Below, piece by piece: positions 1-5,637 of a DNA stretch of 5,659 bases. Position 1 is the first letter of the stretch, and each line of letters starts with the position of its first letter. Source of the DNA: Bacteroidaceae bacterium (GTDB lineage Bacteria > Bacteroidota > Bacteroidia > Bacteroidales > Bacteroidaceae); contig JAFYMV010000130.1 of assembly GCA_017548225.1 (NCBI GenBank), positions 1 through 5,659 of the forward strand, read 5' to 3'. Made by a program: the position numbers and the translations under genes. The notes beneath the pieces are model-generated. The model saw nothing but the letters and a program-made list of their open reading frames with translations, was not told where the DNA came from and ran no database searches.

Positions 1-558
1 CTCAGCCTCAAGAGCCGAAAGACTCAACACAACATTGTTATAGGAGAGCGCATCGGTATCGCCACTATCGAGGCGGCGCTGCTCGGCCTCGACCACACGG
101 CAGGCATGGACAAGACGGCGGTCAAGCTCACTGACCAAGGCATTGTAATAGGCAAGATCGATGCATGCGAGCTGAGCTTCGAGGAGGATATCCATACGCA
201 TAAGACGATACTCCTCATCGATAAGGAGATTTTGACTCTCGGCAGCACGACTTTTATATCCCATCACGGTAGAGAGGTCAAATGATTGCCCTACGGTAAA
301 CTCGGTAAGGTTGCCCGACTGCTCGGCACCCTCCCACATACGCTTCAGCGCCACTTCGGGGTCGGCAAGCGTAATGTCTGTCTTGTTCTCGAGCTTGCGG
401 GCTTCGGCCTCGGCACGAAGGGCGGTGAGGGTGGTATTGTTCTTCTCTATCGACTGAAGAGCCTCACCCCAGCCCTCTCCTGAAAGGGAGGGGGATGCAG
501 ATACTAGCACACAAGCGGTCAATAATATTGTTGCAAATGAGATTCTATACTTGTTCAT
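1..558 (-). CDS. czcC: TolC-family outer-membrane channel of a Czc/Cus efflux system, partial (C-terminus beyond the left edge)
   Basis: The frame is open for 186 codons from the ATG at 556-558 to the first base of the window, so only the N-terminal part (roughly 40-45% of a usual ~410-residue protein) is present. This family forms the trimeric outer-membrane duct that takes metal ions from the RND pump and adaptor. Residues 1-21 form a signal peptide; an LTAC motif ending at C16 could make it a lipoprotein, but hydrophobic residues continue to VSA at 19-21, so ordinary signal peptidase I cleavage is also possible. Residues 30-50 (GWGEALQSIEKNN then TLTALRAEAEA) match the usual TolC-family start, followed by DPEV at about 68-71, a predicted beta-strand region, and a long charged helix from about residue 110. 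The start lies 12 bases after the pump's stop codon, with no Shine-Dalgarno sequence, so translation is probably coupled. Residues 22-33 are encoded by a dispersed palindromic repeat. The family call is firm; the metal is not shown. Confidence 0.9.
   Translation of the reverse strand, partial: MNKYRISFATILLTACVLVSASPSLSGEGWGEALQSIEKNNTTLTALRAEAEARKLENKTDITLADPEVALKRMWEGAEQSGNLTEFTVGQSFDLSTVMGYKSRAAESQNLLIDEEYRLMRMDILLEAQLACIDLAYYNALVSELDRRLVHACRVVEAEQRRLDSGDTDALSYNNVVLSLSALEAE
460..495 (-). repeat. Single-unit GC-rich palindromic repeat inside the czcC-like gene
   Basis: On the plus strand the unit starts AGCCTCACCCCAGCCCTC and ends GGGAGGGGGA. Bases 473-480 (CCCTCTCC) pair with 487-494 (GGAGGGGG) around a 6-base loop, with one G-T wobble. 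It shares its AGCCTC end, its central CTCTC…GGAGGGGG core and its GGAT/GGATT end with the left half of the paired element at 2131-2215. On the coding strand it is read as 12 codons, S22 to A33 (SPSLSGEGWGEA), exactly at the end of the signal peptide. Both this copy and the pump-gene copy begin TCC CCC and end GAG GCn in the same frame and orientation. The resemblance to dispersed Bacteroidota repeats is from memory; copy number in this genome is unknown. The last residues (GWGEAL) also fit the channel family's own start, so the exact boundary is uncertain. Confidence 0.7.
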
Positions 559-570
559 AGTGGTATCTAA

Positions 571-3500
571 TTAAAGGTTTTTGTCCTTCTTTCGAGAAGC
601 GGTCAACATATACATCACGGGCACGATAAAGCCATTAAGGAGGGTCGATGTGGCCAAACCGCCGAGAATAACTTTTGCCATAGGACTCTGTATCTCATTG
701 CCCGGGAGCTGACCACCTAAAGCAAGGGGGATAAGGGCCAAAGCAGTAGTGAGGGCGGTCATAAGGATGGGGTTGAGACGATCAATAGATCCGCACATGA
801 TGCTCTCTCGCAACGAATATCCTTCGGCACGGAGGTCGTTGTAGCGCTCGATAAGGAGCATGCCGTTGCGGGTGGCAATGCCAAAGAGCGAGATGAAACC
901 GATAATAGCGGGGATGCTGATGTCGCTACCTGTAAACCAAAGCACAAGAACGCCACCTACTAGAGCTAAAGGCAGATTGACCAAGATGACAGCCGACTGC
1001 GTGAGGCTACGAAACTGATTGTATAGCAGCAGGTAAATGATCATAATGGCAAACAAGGAGGCGATGAGTAGCGTACGCGAGGCATTCTCTTCGTTCTCAA
1101 ACTGTCCGCCATACTCGATATGGTAATCTTCGGGCAGTTCGACCTGCTCCTCGATGATACGGCGCATGTCTGTTACCACACTGCGGAGGTCGCGCCCTGC
1201 AACATTGGCCGATACCACCACCTTGCGCTCTACATTCTCGCGATTGATGGTGTTGGGACCTACCGACGATACGACATCAGCAATCTGACCCAACGGCACC
1301 TTGCTACCGCCAGCATCGACAATGAGTCGGCGTATGTCATCAGCCGTAGCACGACTATCGTCGCCCACCTTGAGCGTGAGGTCAAAGACACGGCGGCCTT
1401 CATAAACTTGTGATACGGCTTCGCCAGCCAACAACACATTCACCATATCGGCAAACTCGGGCAGGGTGACACCATACTTGGCCATCACCTCGCGGCGAGG
1501 GATAATCTTCAACTGCGGACGCTCTACCTGTTGCTCTACATTGAGGTCTGCCGCACCATCAACACCTTCTACGGCCTCCTTGATACGATTGCCTATGCGA
1601 TACATTTCATTGAGGTCGGTACCAAAGACCTTGATAGCGATGCTGGCACGAGTACCCGAGAGCATGGCATCGATACGATGACTGATGGGAGCACCTACCT
1701 CGATATTCGTACCGGGAAGGGTGCCCAACTTCTCACGAACTTCGGCTACCAACTCCTCTTTCGAGCGGTCGGTAAGGACGAAGGGTGCCTCGATCTCCGA
1801 TACATTCACTCCCAGTGCATGTTCGTCAAGCTCGGCACGACCAGTCTTGCGCCCTACGGTCTGTATCTCGGGAATGGTGAGCAGAAGTTCTTCGGCACGG
1901 CGACCTATCTTGTCAGACTCTTCCAACGAGATACCGGGGAGCGTAGCCACATTGATTGTAAACGAACCTTCATTGAAGGGCGGCAAGAAGGAGCGGCCCA
2001 AGTTAAAGAAGGCAACCAAAGCGACTGCAAAGAGTGCCACAGTAGTACCTAGCGCCACACGATGATGAGCAAGAGTCCAAGAGAGGGCACGCGTATAGAT
2101 TTTGGTGAGGAAGCGGGTGACGGGAGAAGCGGCCTCTCTCCTGTCCCTCTCAAGGAGGGGGGATTCAGACATCGCAGACCCAAATTCCCCTCCTTGGGAA
2201 GGGTTAGGGGAGGCTCCCAATAAGAAACTACACAATACCGGAGTCAAGGTGAGTGCTACCAAAGTAGAAGCACACAACGCTACGATAAAGGCTATGCCAA
2301 GGGGTGCCAACATACGACCTTCCATCCCGGTAAGGAAAAACAGAGGAACGAAGCTGGCGATGATAATCAATGTGGAATTAAGGATAGGCATACGCACCTC
2401 TTTGGAGGCATCGTAGATAACCGTCAGCACAAGACGACGCTCTGCTATCGGCAAAGCGCGATTCTCGCGCAAACGCTTGTACACATTCTCTACATCGACA
2501 ATGGCATCATCAACAAGAGAGCCCACCGCAATAGCCAAACCGCCCAAACTCATCGTGTTGATTGTGAGCCCCAATGCATTGAGCGCAAGGATAGCTGCTA
2601 CGAAAGCCAATGGGATAGTTACGAGAGAGATTAGTGTGGTACGCACATTCATCAAGAAGATGAAGAGCACGATAACGACAAAAATAGCTCCTTCAAGAAG
2701 GGCACTCTTCACATTGTCTATCGAACTATTGATAAATCGTTCCTGGCGATAAACATCCGTCGTAAGTTTCACATCAGCAGGTAGTTCTCGATGAATATCT
2801 TCGAGTGTAGCATCCAATTTCTTGGTCAGTTGCAGCGTGCTCGTATTAGGCTGCTTGGTCACAGTCAGGATAACGGCTGGCTCGGTGCGCAACGAAGCTA
2901 CGCCAAACTTGGGGCGCTGATCGCCAATCCTTACATCAGCGATGTGGTGCAGCAATAGAGGCGAGTTCCCCACCCGCTTCACTACGGTATGGGCAATATC
3001 GTCAACACTGTTTGTCGAGAGCATTCCTCGAATAATATATTCATTACCATACTCATAGAGCGTACCTCCCGTAGCATTCTGATTCAAGCCAGCCACTACC
3101 TCCATTACCTCACCCAACGATACACCGTAATGCATCATTCTCTCGGGATTGAGCAGTATCTGATACTCCTTTACCTCACCACCCAAGACTGCCACTTGAG
3201 CTACACCTCCTGTAGCGAGCAAACGCGGACGGATGATCCAGTCGGCCAAAGTGCGCAAATCGCGCAGAGAGGTACTATCAGCCGTCAAGCCTACGAAAAG
3301 CACCTCGCCAAGAATAGATGACTGGGGACCTAGCGTAGGTGTACCCACATGTTGGGGCAAAGCATCCATCACAGTAGCAATCTTCTCCGATACGATTTGG
3401 CGAGCATGATAAATCTCTGTATCCCAATCAAATTCAACCCATACGATAGAGAATCCCGTTGTGCTTGATGAGCGTACACGACGCACACCCGTAGCTCCAT

Positions 3501-3720
3501 TTACTGCTGTCTCAATGGGGAAAGTTACTAACTGCTCCACCTCTTCAGGAGCCATACCTTTGGCTTCGGTCATCACAGTTACCGTAGGGGCATTAAGGTC
3601 AGGAAATACATCCACATCCATCGTTGTGGCAGTATACACACCAGCAACCATCAGCAATACCGATGCAACAAGCACCAATAGACGGTTGTGGAGTGAGAAT
3701 CGTATAATCTTGTTGAGCAT
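571..3720 (-). CDS. czcA: CzcA/CusA-type heavy-metal efflux RND pump
   Basis: This 1049-residue inner-membrane proton/metal antiporter is the motor of a tripartite efflux complex and is full length for HME-RND proteins (about 1020-1070). TM1 is at about 9-29, followed by the first large periplasmic domain (30-335). TM2-TM6 lie at about 340-357, 363-382, 391-412, 445-466 and 475-500, TM7 at about 554-574, the second periplasmic domain at about 576-880, and TM8-TM12 run to the C-terminus. TM4 carries VDDAIVDVEN at 403-412. D404 and E411 align with the D408 and E415 proton-relay residues of Cupriavidus CzcA, while the D402 position is Ala398, as in CusA. The second periplasmic domain opens with FLPPFNEG (578-585) and has GRAELDEHA at 627-635, typical of CzcA-like pumps. 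I see no equivalents of the CusA methionine triad, which argues against a Cu(I)/Ag(I) specialist. Residues 503-530 are a repeat-encoded insertion in the cytoplasmic TM6-TM7 loop. The family call is near certain; the substrate is inferred. Confidence 0.96.
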   Translation of the reverse strand: MLNKIIRFSLHNRLLVLVASVLLMVAGVYTATTMDVDVFPDLNAPTVTVMTEAKGMAPEEVEQLVTFPIETAVNGATGVRRVRSSSTTGFSIVWVEFDWDTEIYHARQIVSEKIATVMDALPQHVGTPTLGPQSSILGEVLFVGLTADSTSLRDLRTLADWIIRPRLLATGGVAQVAVLGGEVKEYQILLNPERMMHYGVSLGEVMEVVAGLNQNATGGTLYEYGNEYIIRGMLSTNSVDDIAHTVVKRVGNSPLLLHHIADVRIGDQRPKFGVASLRTEPAVILTVTKQPNTSTLQLTKKLDATLEDIHRELPADVKLTTDVYRQERFINSSIDNVKSALLEGAIFVVIVLFIFLMNVRTTLISLVTIPLAFVAAILALNALGLTINTMSLGGLAIAVGSLVDDAIVDVENVYKRLRENRALPIAERRLVLTVIYDASKEVRMPILNSTLIIIASFVPLFFLTGMEGRMLAPLGIAFIVALCASTLVALTLTPVLCSFLLGASPNPSQGGEFGSAMSESPLLERDRREAASPVTRFLTKIYTRALSWTLAHHRVALGTTVALFAVALVAFFNLGRSFLPPFNEGSFTINVATLPGISLEESDKIGRRAEELLLTIPEIQTVGRKTGRAELDEHALGVNVSEIEAPFVLTDRSKEELVAEVREKLGTLPGTNIEVGAPISHRIDAMLSGTRASIAIKVFGTDLNEMYRIGNRIKEAVEGVDGAADLNVEQQVERPQLKIIPRREVMAKYGVTLPEFADMVNVLLAGEAVSQVYEGRRVFDLTLKVGDDSRATADDIRRLIVDAGGSKVPLGQIADVVSSVGPNTINRENVERKVVVSANVAGRDLRSVVTDMRRIIEEQVELPEDYHIEYGGQFENEENASRTLLIASLFAIMIIYLLLYNQFRSLTQSAVILVNLPLALVGGVLVLWFTGSDISIPAIIGFISLFGIATRNGMLLIERYNDLRAEGYSLRESIMCGSIDRLNPILMTALTTALALIPLALGGQLPGNEIQSPMAKVILGGLATSTLLNGFIVPVMYMLTASRKKDKNL
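2131..2215 (-). repeat. Paired inverted palindromic element inserted in frame in the pump gene
   Basis: Two diverged copies of one ~33-bp unit face each other: 2131-2165 (GGCCTCTCTCCTG… to …GGGGGGATT) and 2183-2215 (AATTCCCCTCC… to …GGGGAGGCT), with a 17-base spacer. The ends mirror each other as GCCTC (2132-2136) and GAGGC (2210-2214). The left unit matches the single unit at 460-495. The stretch is 84 bases, 28 codons, and reads through without a stop as residues 503-530, starting ASPNPSQGGEF and ending ESPLLERDRREA. It sits between TM6 (…CSFLLG) and the pre-TM7 segment (VTRFLTKIY), a cytoplasmic loop that tolerates length variation in RND pumps. There is no ORF for a transposase, so it would be a non-autonomous REP/MITE-like element. 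A clear target-site duplication is not visible. Confidence 0.8.
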
Positions 3721-3739
3721 AAACGCAATCTTCTATTTA

Positions 3740-3747
3740 CAAATATA
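3740..3747 (-). promoter_or_regulatory. Possible internal Bacteroidota -7 box before the pump gene
   Basis: On the minus strand the bases read TATATTTG, an exact match to the Bacteroidota -7 pattern TAnnTTTG, about 20 bases before the pump's ATG. No TTTG at the expected -33 distance is seen; the upstream stretch is a run of A and mixed AT. In AT-rich DNA a chance match is plausible, so this is only a candidate for a secondary promoter. Confidence 0.25.
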
Positions 3748-3769
3748 CTATTACCTATTTTTTTCAGCT

Positions 3770-3853
3770 ATTTTACGATTTACAACTATCATGACAAGAG
3801 GGTCAATAATTCATCCAATCGTTCAATAAATAGTAAATTGCAAATCGTCAAAT
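3770..3853. repeat. AT-rich long-armed inverted repeat filling the czcB-czcA gap
   Basis: The arms ATTTTACGATTTACAA (3770-3785) and TTGCAAATCGTCAAAT (3838-3853) are complementary at 14 of 16 positions. In the minus-strand transcript one of the two mismatches is a G-U pair. The intervening 52 bases are AT-rich and non-coding. The element starts 6 bases after the adaptor's stop codon and ends about 50 bases before the pump's start, so it explains most of the unusually long 139-bp gap. The motif TTGTAAATCGTAAA resembles intergenic AT-rich repeats I recall from Bacteroidota genomes. It could act as an RNA hairpin affecting readthrough or mRNA processing between the two genes, but it has no U-tract of a classical terminator. 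Confidence 0.55.
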
Positions 3854-3859
3854 TGTAAA

Positions 3860-5314
3860 TTAGTGGCTGTGTCCATGCGGTATAGCAGTAGACATAGAAG
3901 CCAGCTTCACATGGTAGGCCCCATGGGTTACGACGCATTCACCATGGTGCAAGCCATGAAGGATCTCTACACGCTCACCATTGCGGCGGCCAACATGTAC
4001 ACTGCGCTTCTCATACTCTTCGGCACATACCTGCACATATACGAAAAAGAGTCCCTGCTCCTCGGTGAGTGCGCTCACGGGAACTGATACCACCCCATCC
4101 TCCTGTGCTGTGAGCAAATAGACTTCAGCATACGAGCCGGGGATAATATCCCCAACATTGTCAAACTCAAAAGTAACAGGAATATAGTGTGAAGCCATAT
4201 CCGAAGCTGCTCTACCATAGGCTATTAGGCGACCATTCAGTTCGCTTGTCTTGTATAATTTATCCGTGTAGGCAGGACGGAAATTGGCAGCTGTTATCTT
4301 GGAAAGTTGTACATAATCGCGTTCCGAAACTTCGGCACGCAACTGCAAACGGCGTGTTTGGGTCACTACTGCAATAGGCTGACCAACTTCTACATAAGCG
4401 CCATTTGGCACAAGCACCTGCTTCAGATAGCCATTGATCGGTGATGTTACTGAAGCACCACGCTCCGTCATCCCCTGTGCTTGGCCTTCGTATGTTGTCT
4501 TGGCGGTTTCGTAACACAAGCGTACCTGCTCAAACTCCTTGACCGAGATAATCTTATCCCCCACCAAGCGTTGAGCTCGTTCATATTCTGCCAGTGCTGT
4601 CTCGTAAGCCAATCGGGCCTTCACTAACGGATCTCCTTCCTGCAATTTTTTGGCAGAGATAGCAGCCAAAACCTTATTGGTGCTCACCTCCTTACCTTCA
4701 ACGATAGAGGGATTAGCATAGTATAGTACACCTGACGAAGCCGCCACAACCATAGCCTCTTGACCAACCGGCACTTGAATGTGTCCAGCAGTTTTTATAA
4801 CACCATAGAAGGGATGCTCTTCCACTACCTCCACGCTCAACCCAGCCGCTTGGGCCTGCTGCTTGCTAAAAGCAATACCCTCACCATGAGCATGAGAATG
4901 AGCATCGTGACTATGTCCCTCTGCAGCATGTCCATGATCGTCATGACTATGTTCATTTACTGCATGATTATGAGCAATATGAGTATCATGCGAATGACTC
5001 TCTGACGCATGCTCGCACTCATGAGTACCCACATGACTGTGTGAATGATCACGCTCTCCATCCTCATGCGCATGATGTTCACATCCTTCATGCTTATGAA
5101 TATGAGGGTCATGAGCTTGGTGGTCATGAGTATGATGTTCATGACCGTGTTCTCCATGCACATCTACACACTCGTGAGTGTGATTATGTTCACACTCACT
5201 ATGTTCTACAGAGGTGTGTGATTCGTGATTGTGGTGTTCACCTCCCTTACTTCCACAAGCTGCAAAAATTACCGCCGCGCACAAGCAAAGGTAGTGTTTA
5301 ATTTTTCCATTCAT
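3860..5314 (-). CDS. czcB: Periplasmic adaptor (membrane fusion) lipoprotein with very His-rich N-terminal extension
   Basis: This 484-residue protein is the adaptor linking the RND pump to the outer-membrane channel. Residues 1-19 form a signal peptide ending FAA before C20, consistent with a lipoprotein anchored in a membrane. Residues 27-143 are a metal-binding extension with 41 His, many Asp/Glu, and Cys at 41, 49, 78 and 100. The HlyD/CusB core follows: first half of the barrel-sandwich at about 187-225, a short alpha-hairpin at about 228-285, second half (VTSPINGYLKQV at 289-300, then a Gly-containing turn) at about 288-320, a beta-barrel at about 323-402, and a membrane-proximal domain at about 403-484. 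The C-terminus is also His-rich (HGLHHGEC at 453-460, ending HGHSH). Without the extension the core is about 340 residues, usual for the family. The ATG at 5314 is chosen because it gives a complete signal peptide and lies about 30 bases after a candidate promoter. The His ligands suggest Zn, Co, Ni or Cd; this is inference. Confidence 0.95.
   Translation of the reverse strand: MNGKIKHYLCLCAAVIFAACGSKGGEHHNHESHTSVEHSECEHNHTHECVDVHGEHGHEHHTHDHQAHDPHIHKHEGCEHHAHEDGERDHSHSHVGTHECEHASESHSHDTHIAHNHAVNEHSHDDHGHAAEGHSHDAHSHAHGEGIAFSKQQAQAAGLSVEVVEEHPFYGVIKTAGHIQVPVGQEAMVVAASSGVLYYANPSIVEGKEVSTNKVLAAISAKKLQEGDPLVKARLAYETALAEYERAQRLVGDKIISVKEFEQVRLCYETAKTTYEGQAQGMTERGASVTSPINGYLKQVLVPNGAYVEVGQPIAVVTQTRRLQLRAEVSERDYVQLSKITAANFRPAYTDKLYKTSELNGRLIAYGRAASDMASHYIPVTFEFDNVGDIIPGSYAEVYLLTAQEDGVVSVPVSALTEEQGLFFVYVQVCAEEYEKRSVHVGRRNGERVEILHGLHHGECVVTHGAYHVKLASMSTAIPHGHSH
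4886..5236 (-). other. Segment encoding the His/Cys/acidic metal-binding region of the adaptor
   Basis: This segment encodes residues 27-143 of the adaptor. By count it has 41 His in 117 residues (35%), mostly as HxH, HxHxH and HH, spaced by Asp, Glu, Ser and Ala. Four Cys occur in His/Glu surroundings (ECEH, HECVD, GCEHH, HECEH). At DNA level it is a degenerate series of CAT/CAC codons alternating with GAN/AGN codons, with no exact tandem unit, so it is an old or selection-shaped low-complexity region rather than a recent expansion. It is predicted to be disordered and to lie in the periplasm next to the lipid anchor. Confidence 0.9.
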
Positions 5315-5350
5315 ATATATACGATTTATACTTTATTATACTCTACCTTG

Positions 5351-5358
5351 CAAAGTTA
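5351..5358 (-). promoter_or_regulatory. Candidate Bacteroidota -7 promoter box for the efflux operon
   Basis: The minus strand reads TAACTTTG, an exact fit to TAnnTTTG, placing the transcript start near 5345 and giving a leader of about 30 bases before the adaptor's ATG. The -33 partner is not ideal: TTTTG at 5384-5388 is 25 bases away and TTG at 5373-5375 is 14 bases away, whereas about 19-21 is usual. The position just ahead of the first gene and next to a perfect palindrome supports the call. Confidence 0.5.
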
Positions 5359-5370
5359 TAAAAATATCCA

Positions 5371-5385
5371 TGCAACTCAGTTGCA
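5371..5385. promoter_or_regulatory. Perfect 7-1-7 palindrome, probable repressor operator of the efflux operon
   Basis: The plus strand reads TGCAACT C AGTTGCA, two perfect 7-base arms around one base. It lies 12 bases upstream of the candidate -7 box, inside the region RNA polymerase would cover, as expected for a repressor or a metal-sensing regulator site. Size and 7-1-7 layout are like Fur/Zur/PerR-family sites, but the sequence is not the enterobacterial Fur or Zur box, and no regulator gene is in the window. Assignment to a specific regulator would be speculation. Confidence 0.5.
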
Positions 5386-5479
5386 AAATCAATCATCGTG
5401 CTCCCAAAGCTTCACCCAACCGCACCAGCCCCTTCAATCCATAGCAGTTCAGAAGCTCTATATCCACTTAGGCCTCCTA

Positions 5480-5532
5480 GATCCTCTAGATTATACAGAA
5501 CTTCTAGCCCCCCCTAGAATATCTAGAGTATC
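5480..5532. repeat. Nested CTAG-rich inverted repeat
   Basis: Outer arms GATCCTCTAGAT (5480-5491) and ATCTAGAGTATC (5521-5532) pair at 11 of 12 positions. Inner arms TTCTAG (5502-5507) and CTAGAA (5514-5519) pair perfectly around six C. Four CTAG tetramers fall in the element and a fifth lies just before it (5477-5480), with spacings of 9, 18, 10 and 9 bases. It lies between the rRNA terminator and the efflux promoter; function is unknown. Confidence 0.6.
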
Positions 5533-5543
5533 CTATGAGAGTT

Positions 5544-5564
5544 ATGAGCGATGAGCGGTGAGCG
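5544..5564. repeat. Short tandem heptamer repeat (ATGAGCG x3)
   Basis: The plus strand reads ATGAGCG ATGAGCG GTGAGCG, three head-to-tail 7-base units with one mismatch. A degraded relative (ATGAGAG) is at 5535-5541. It is non-coding and may simply be slippage-derived. Confidence 0.55.
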
Positions 5565-5594
5565 ATCAGGATAGTTTATGAGCATATACCAAAC

Positions 5595-5630
5595 AAGAGA
5601 GGAGTCATCCTGTTGGACAACTCCTCTCTT
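5595..5630 (-). terminator. Hairpin terminator of the rRNA operon
   Basis: AAGAGAGGAGT (5595-5605) and ACTCCTCTCTT (5620-5630) form a perfect 11-bp stem with a 14-base loop, which itself can pair TCC with GGA. In the minus-strand transcript it begins about 7 bases after the 5S rRNA end. The following bases are GTTTGG, only a weak U-tract, so termination could be incomplete or factor-assisted. Confidence 0.8.
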
Positions 5631-5637
5631 CGAAAAA

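Larger units (their letters stand above)
5386..5594. other. Non-coding spacer between the rRNA operon and the efflux operon
   Basis: I find no convincing gene, tRNA or small-RNA signature here. The only ORF across it starts inside the adaptor gene on the opposite strand and has no recognisable protein features. The stretch contains a nested CTAG-rich inverted repeat and a short heptamer tandem repeat, listed separately. The remainder (about 5390-5475) is pyrimidine-rich without obvious structure. Confidence 0.6.

Noticed and set aside
286..483. 65-residue plus-strand ORF ending at the repeat
   Set aside because: It is antisense to the channel gene, whose frame is open and family-like through the same region.
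1531..2052. 173-residue plus-strand ORF
   Set aside because: It lies wholly within the pump gene on the opposite strand and shows no domain, signal peptide or coherent composition.
2102..2416. 104-residue plus-strand ORF spanning the repeat
   Set aside because: It is antisense to the pump gene; its PPWEGLGEAP-like segment is only the repeat read on the other strand.
571..3720. Frameshift or gene decay caused by the inserted repeat in the pump gene
   Set aside because: The frame is intact from start to stop, and the downstream periplasmic domain and TM8-TM12 are all recognisable.
4957..5163. Met-rich 68-residue minus-strand ORF
   Set aside because: It is the His-rich codon run of the adaptor read in another frame (ATG inside the CATGA pattern); Met content is an artefact, not a metal-binding protein.
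4886..5236. Possible CRISPR-like or tandem-repeat array from recurring CATGA/TCATG words
   Set aside because: Spacing is irregular and no unit longer than a few bases recurs exactly; the pattern is explained by His-Asp/Glu/Ser codons.
3861..5314. Assignment as a copper/silver CusB
   Set aside because: The N-terminal Met cluster of CusB is absent and His dominates; copper is not excluded because of the Cys residues, but the sequence does not support naming it.
5225..5554. 109-residue plus-strand ORF across the leader and spacer
   Set aside because: It begins inside the adaptor gene on the opposite strand, overlaps the promoter and inverted repeats, and has no recognisable protein features.
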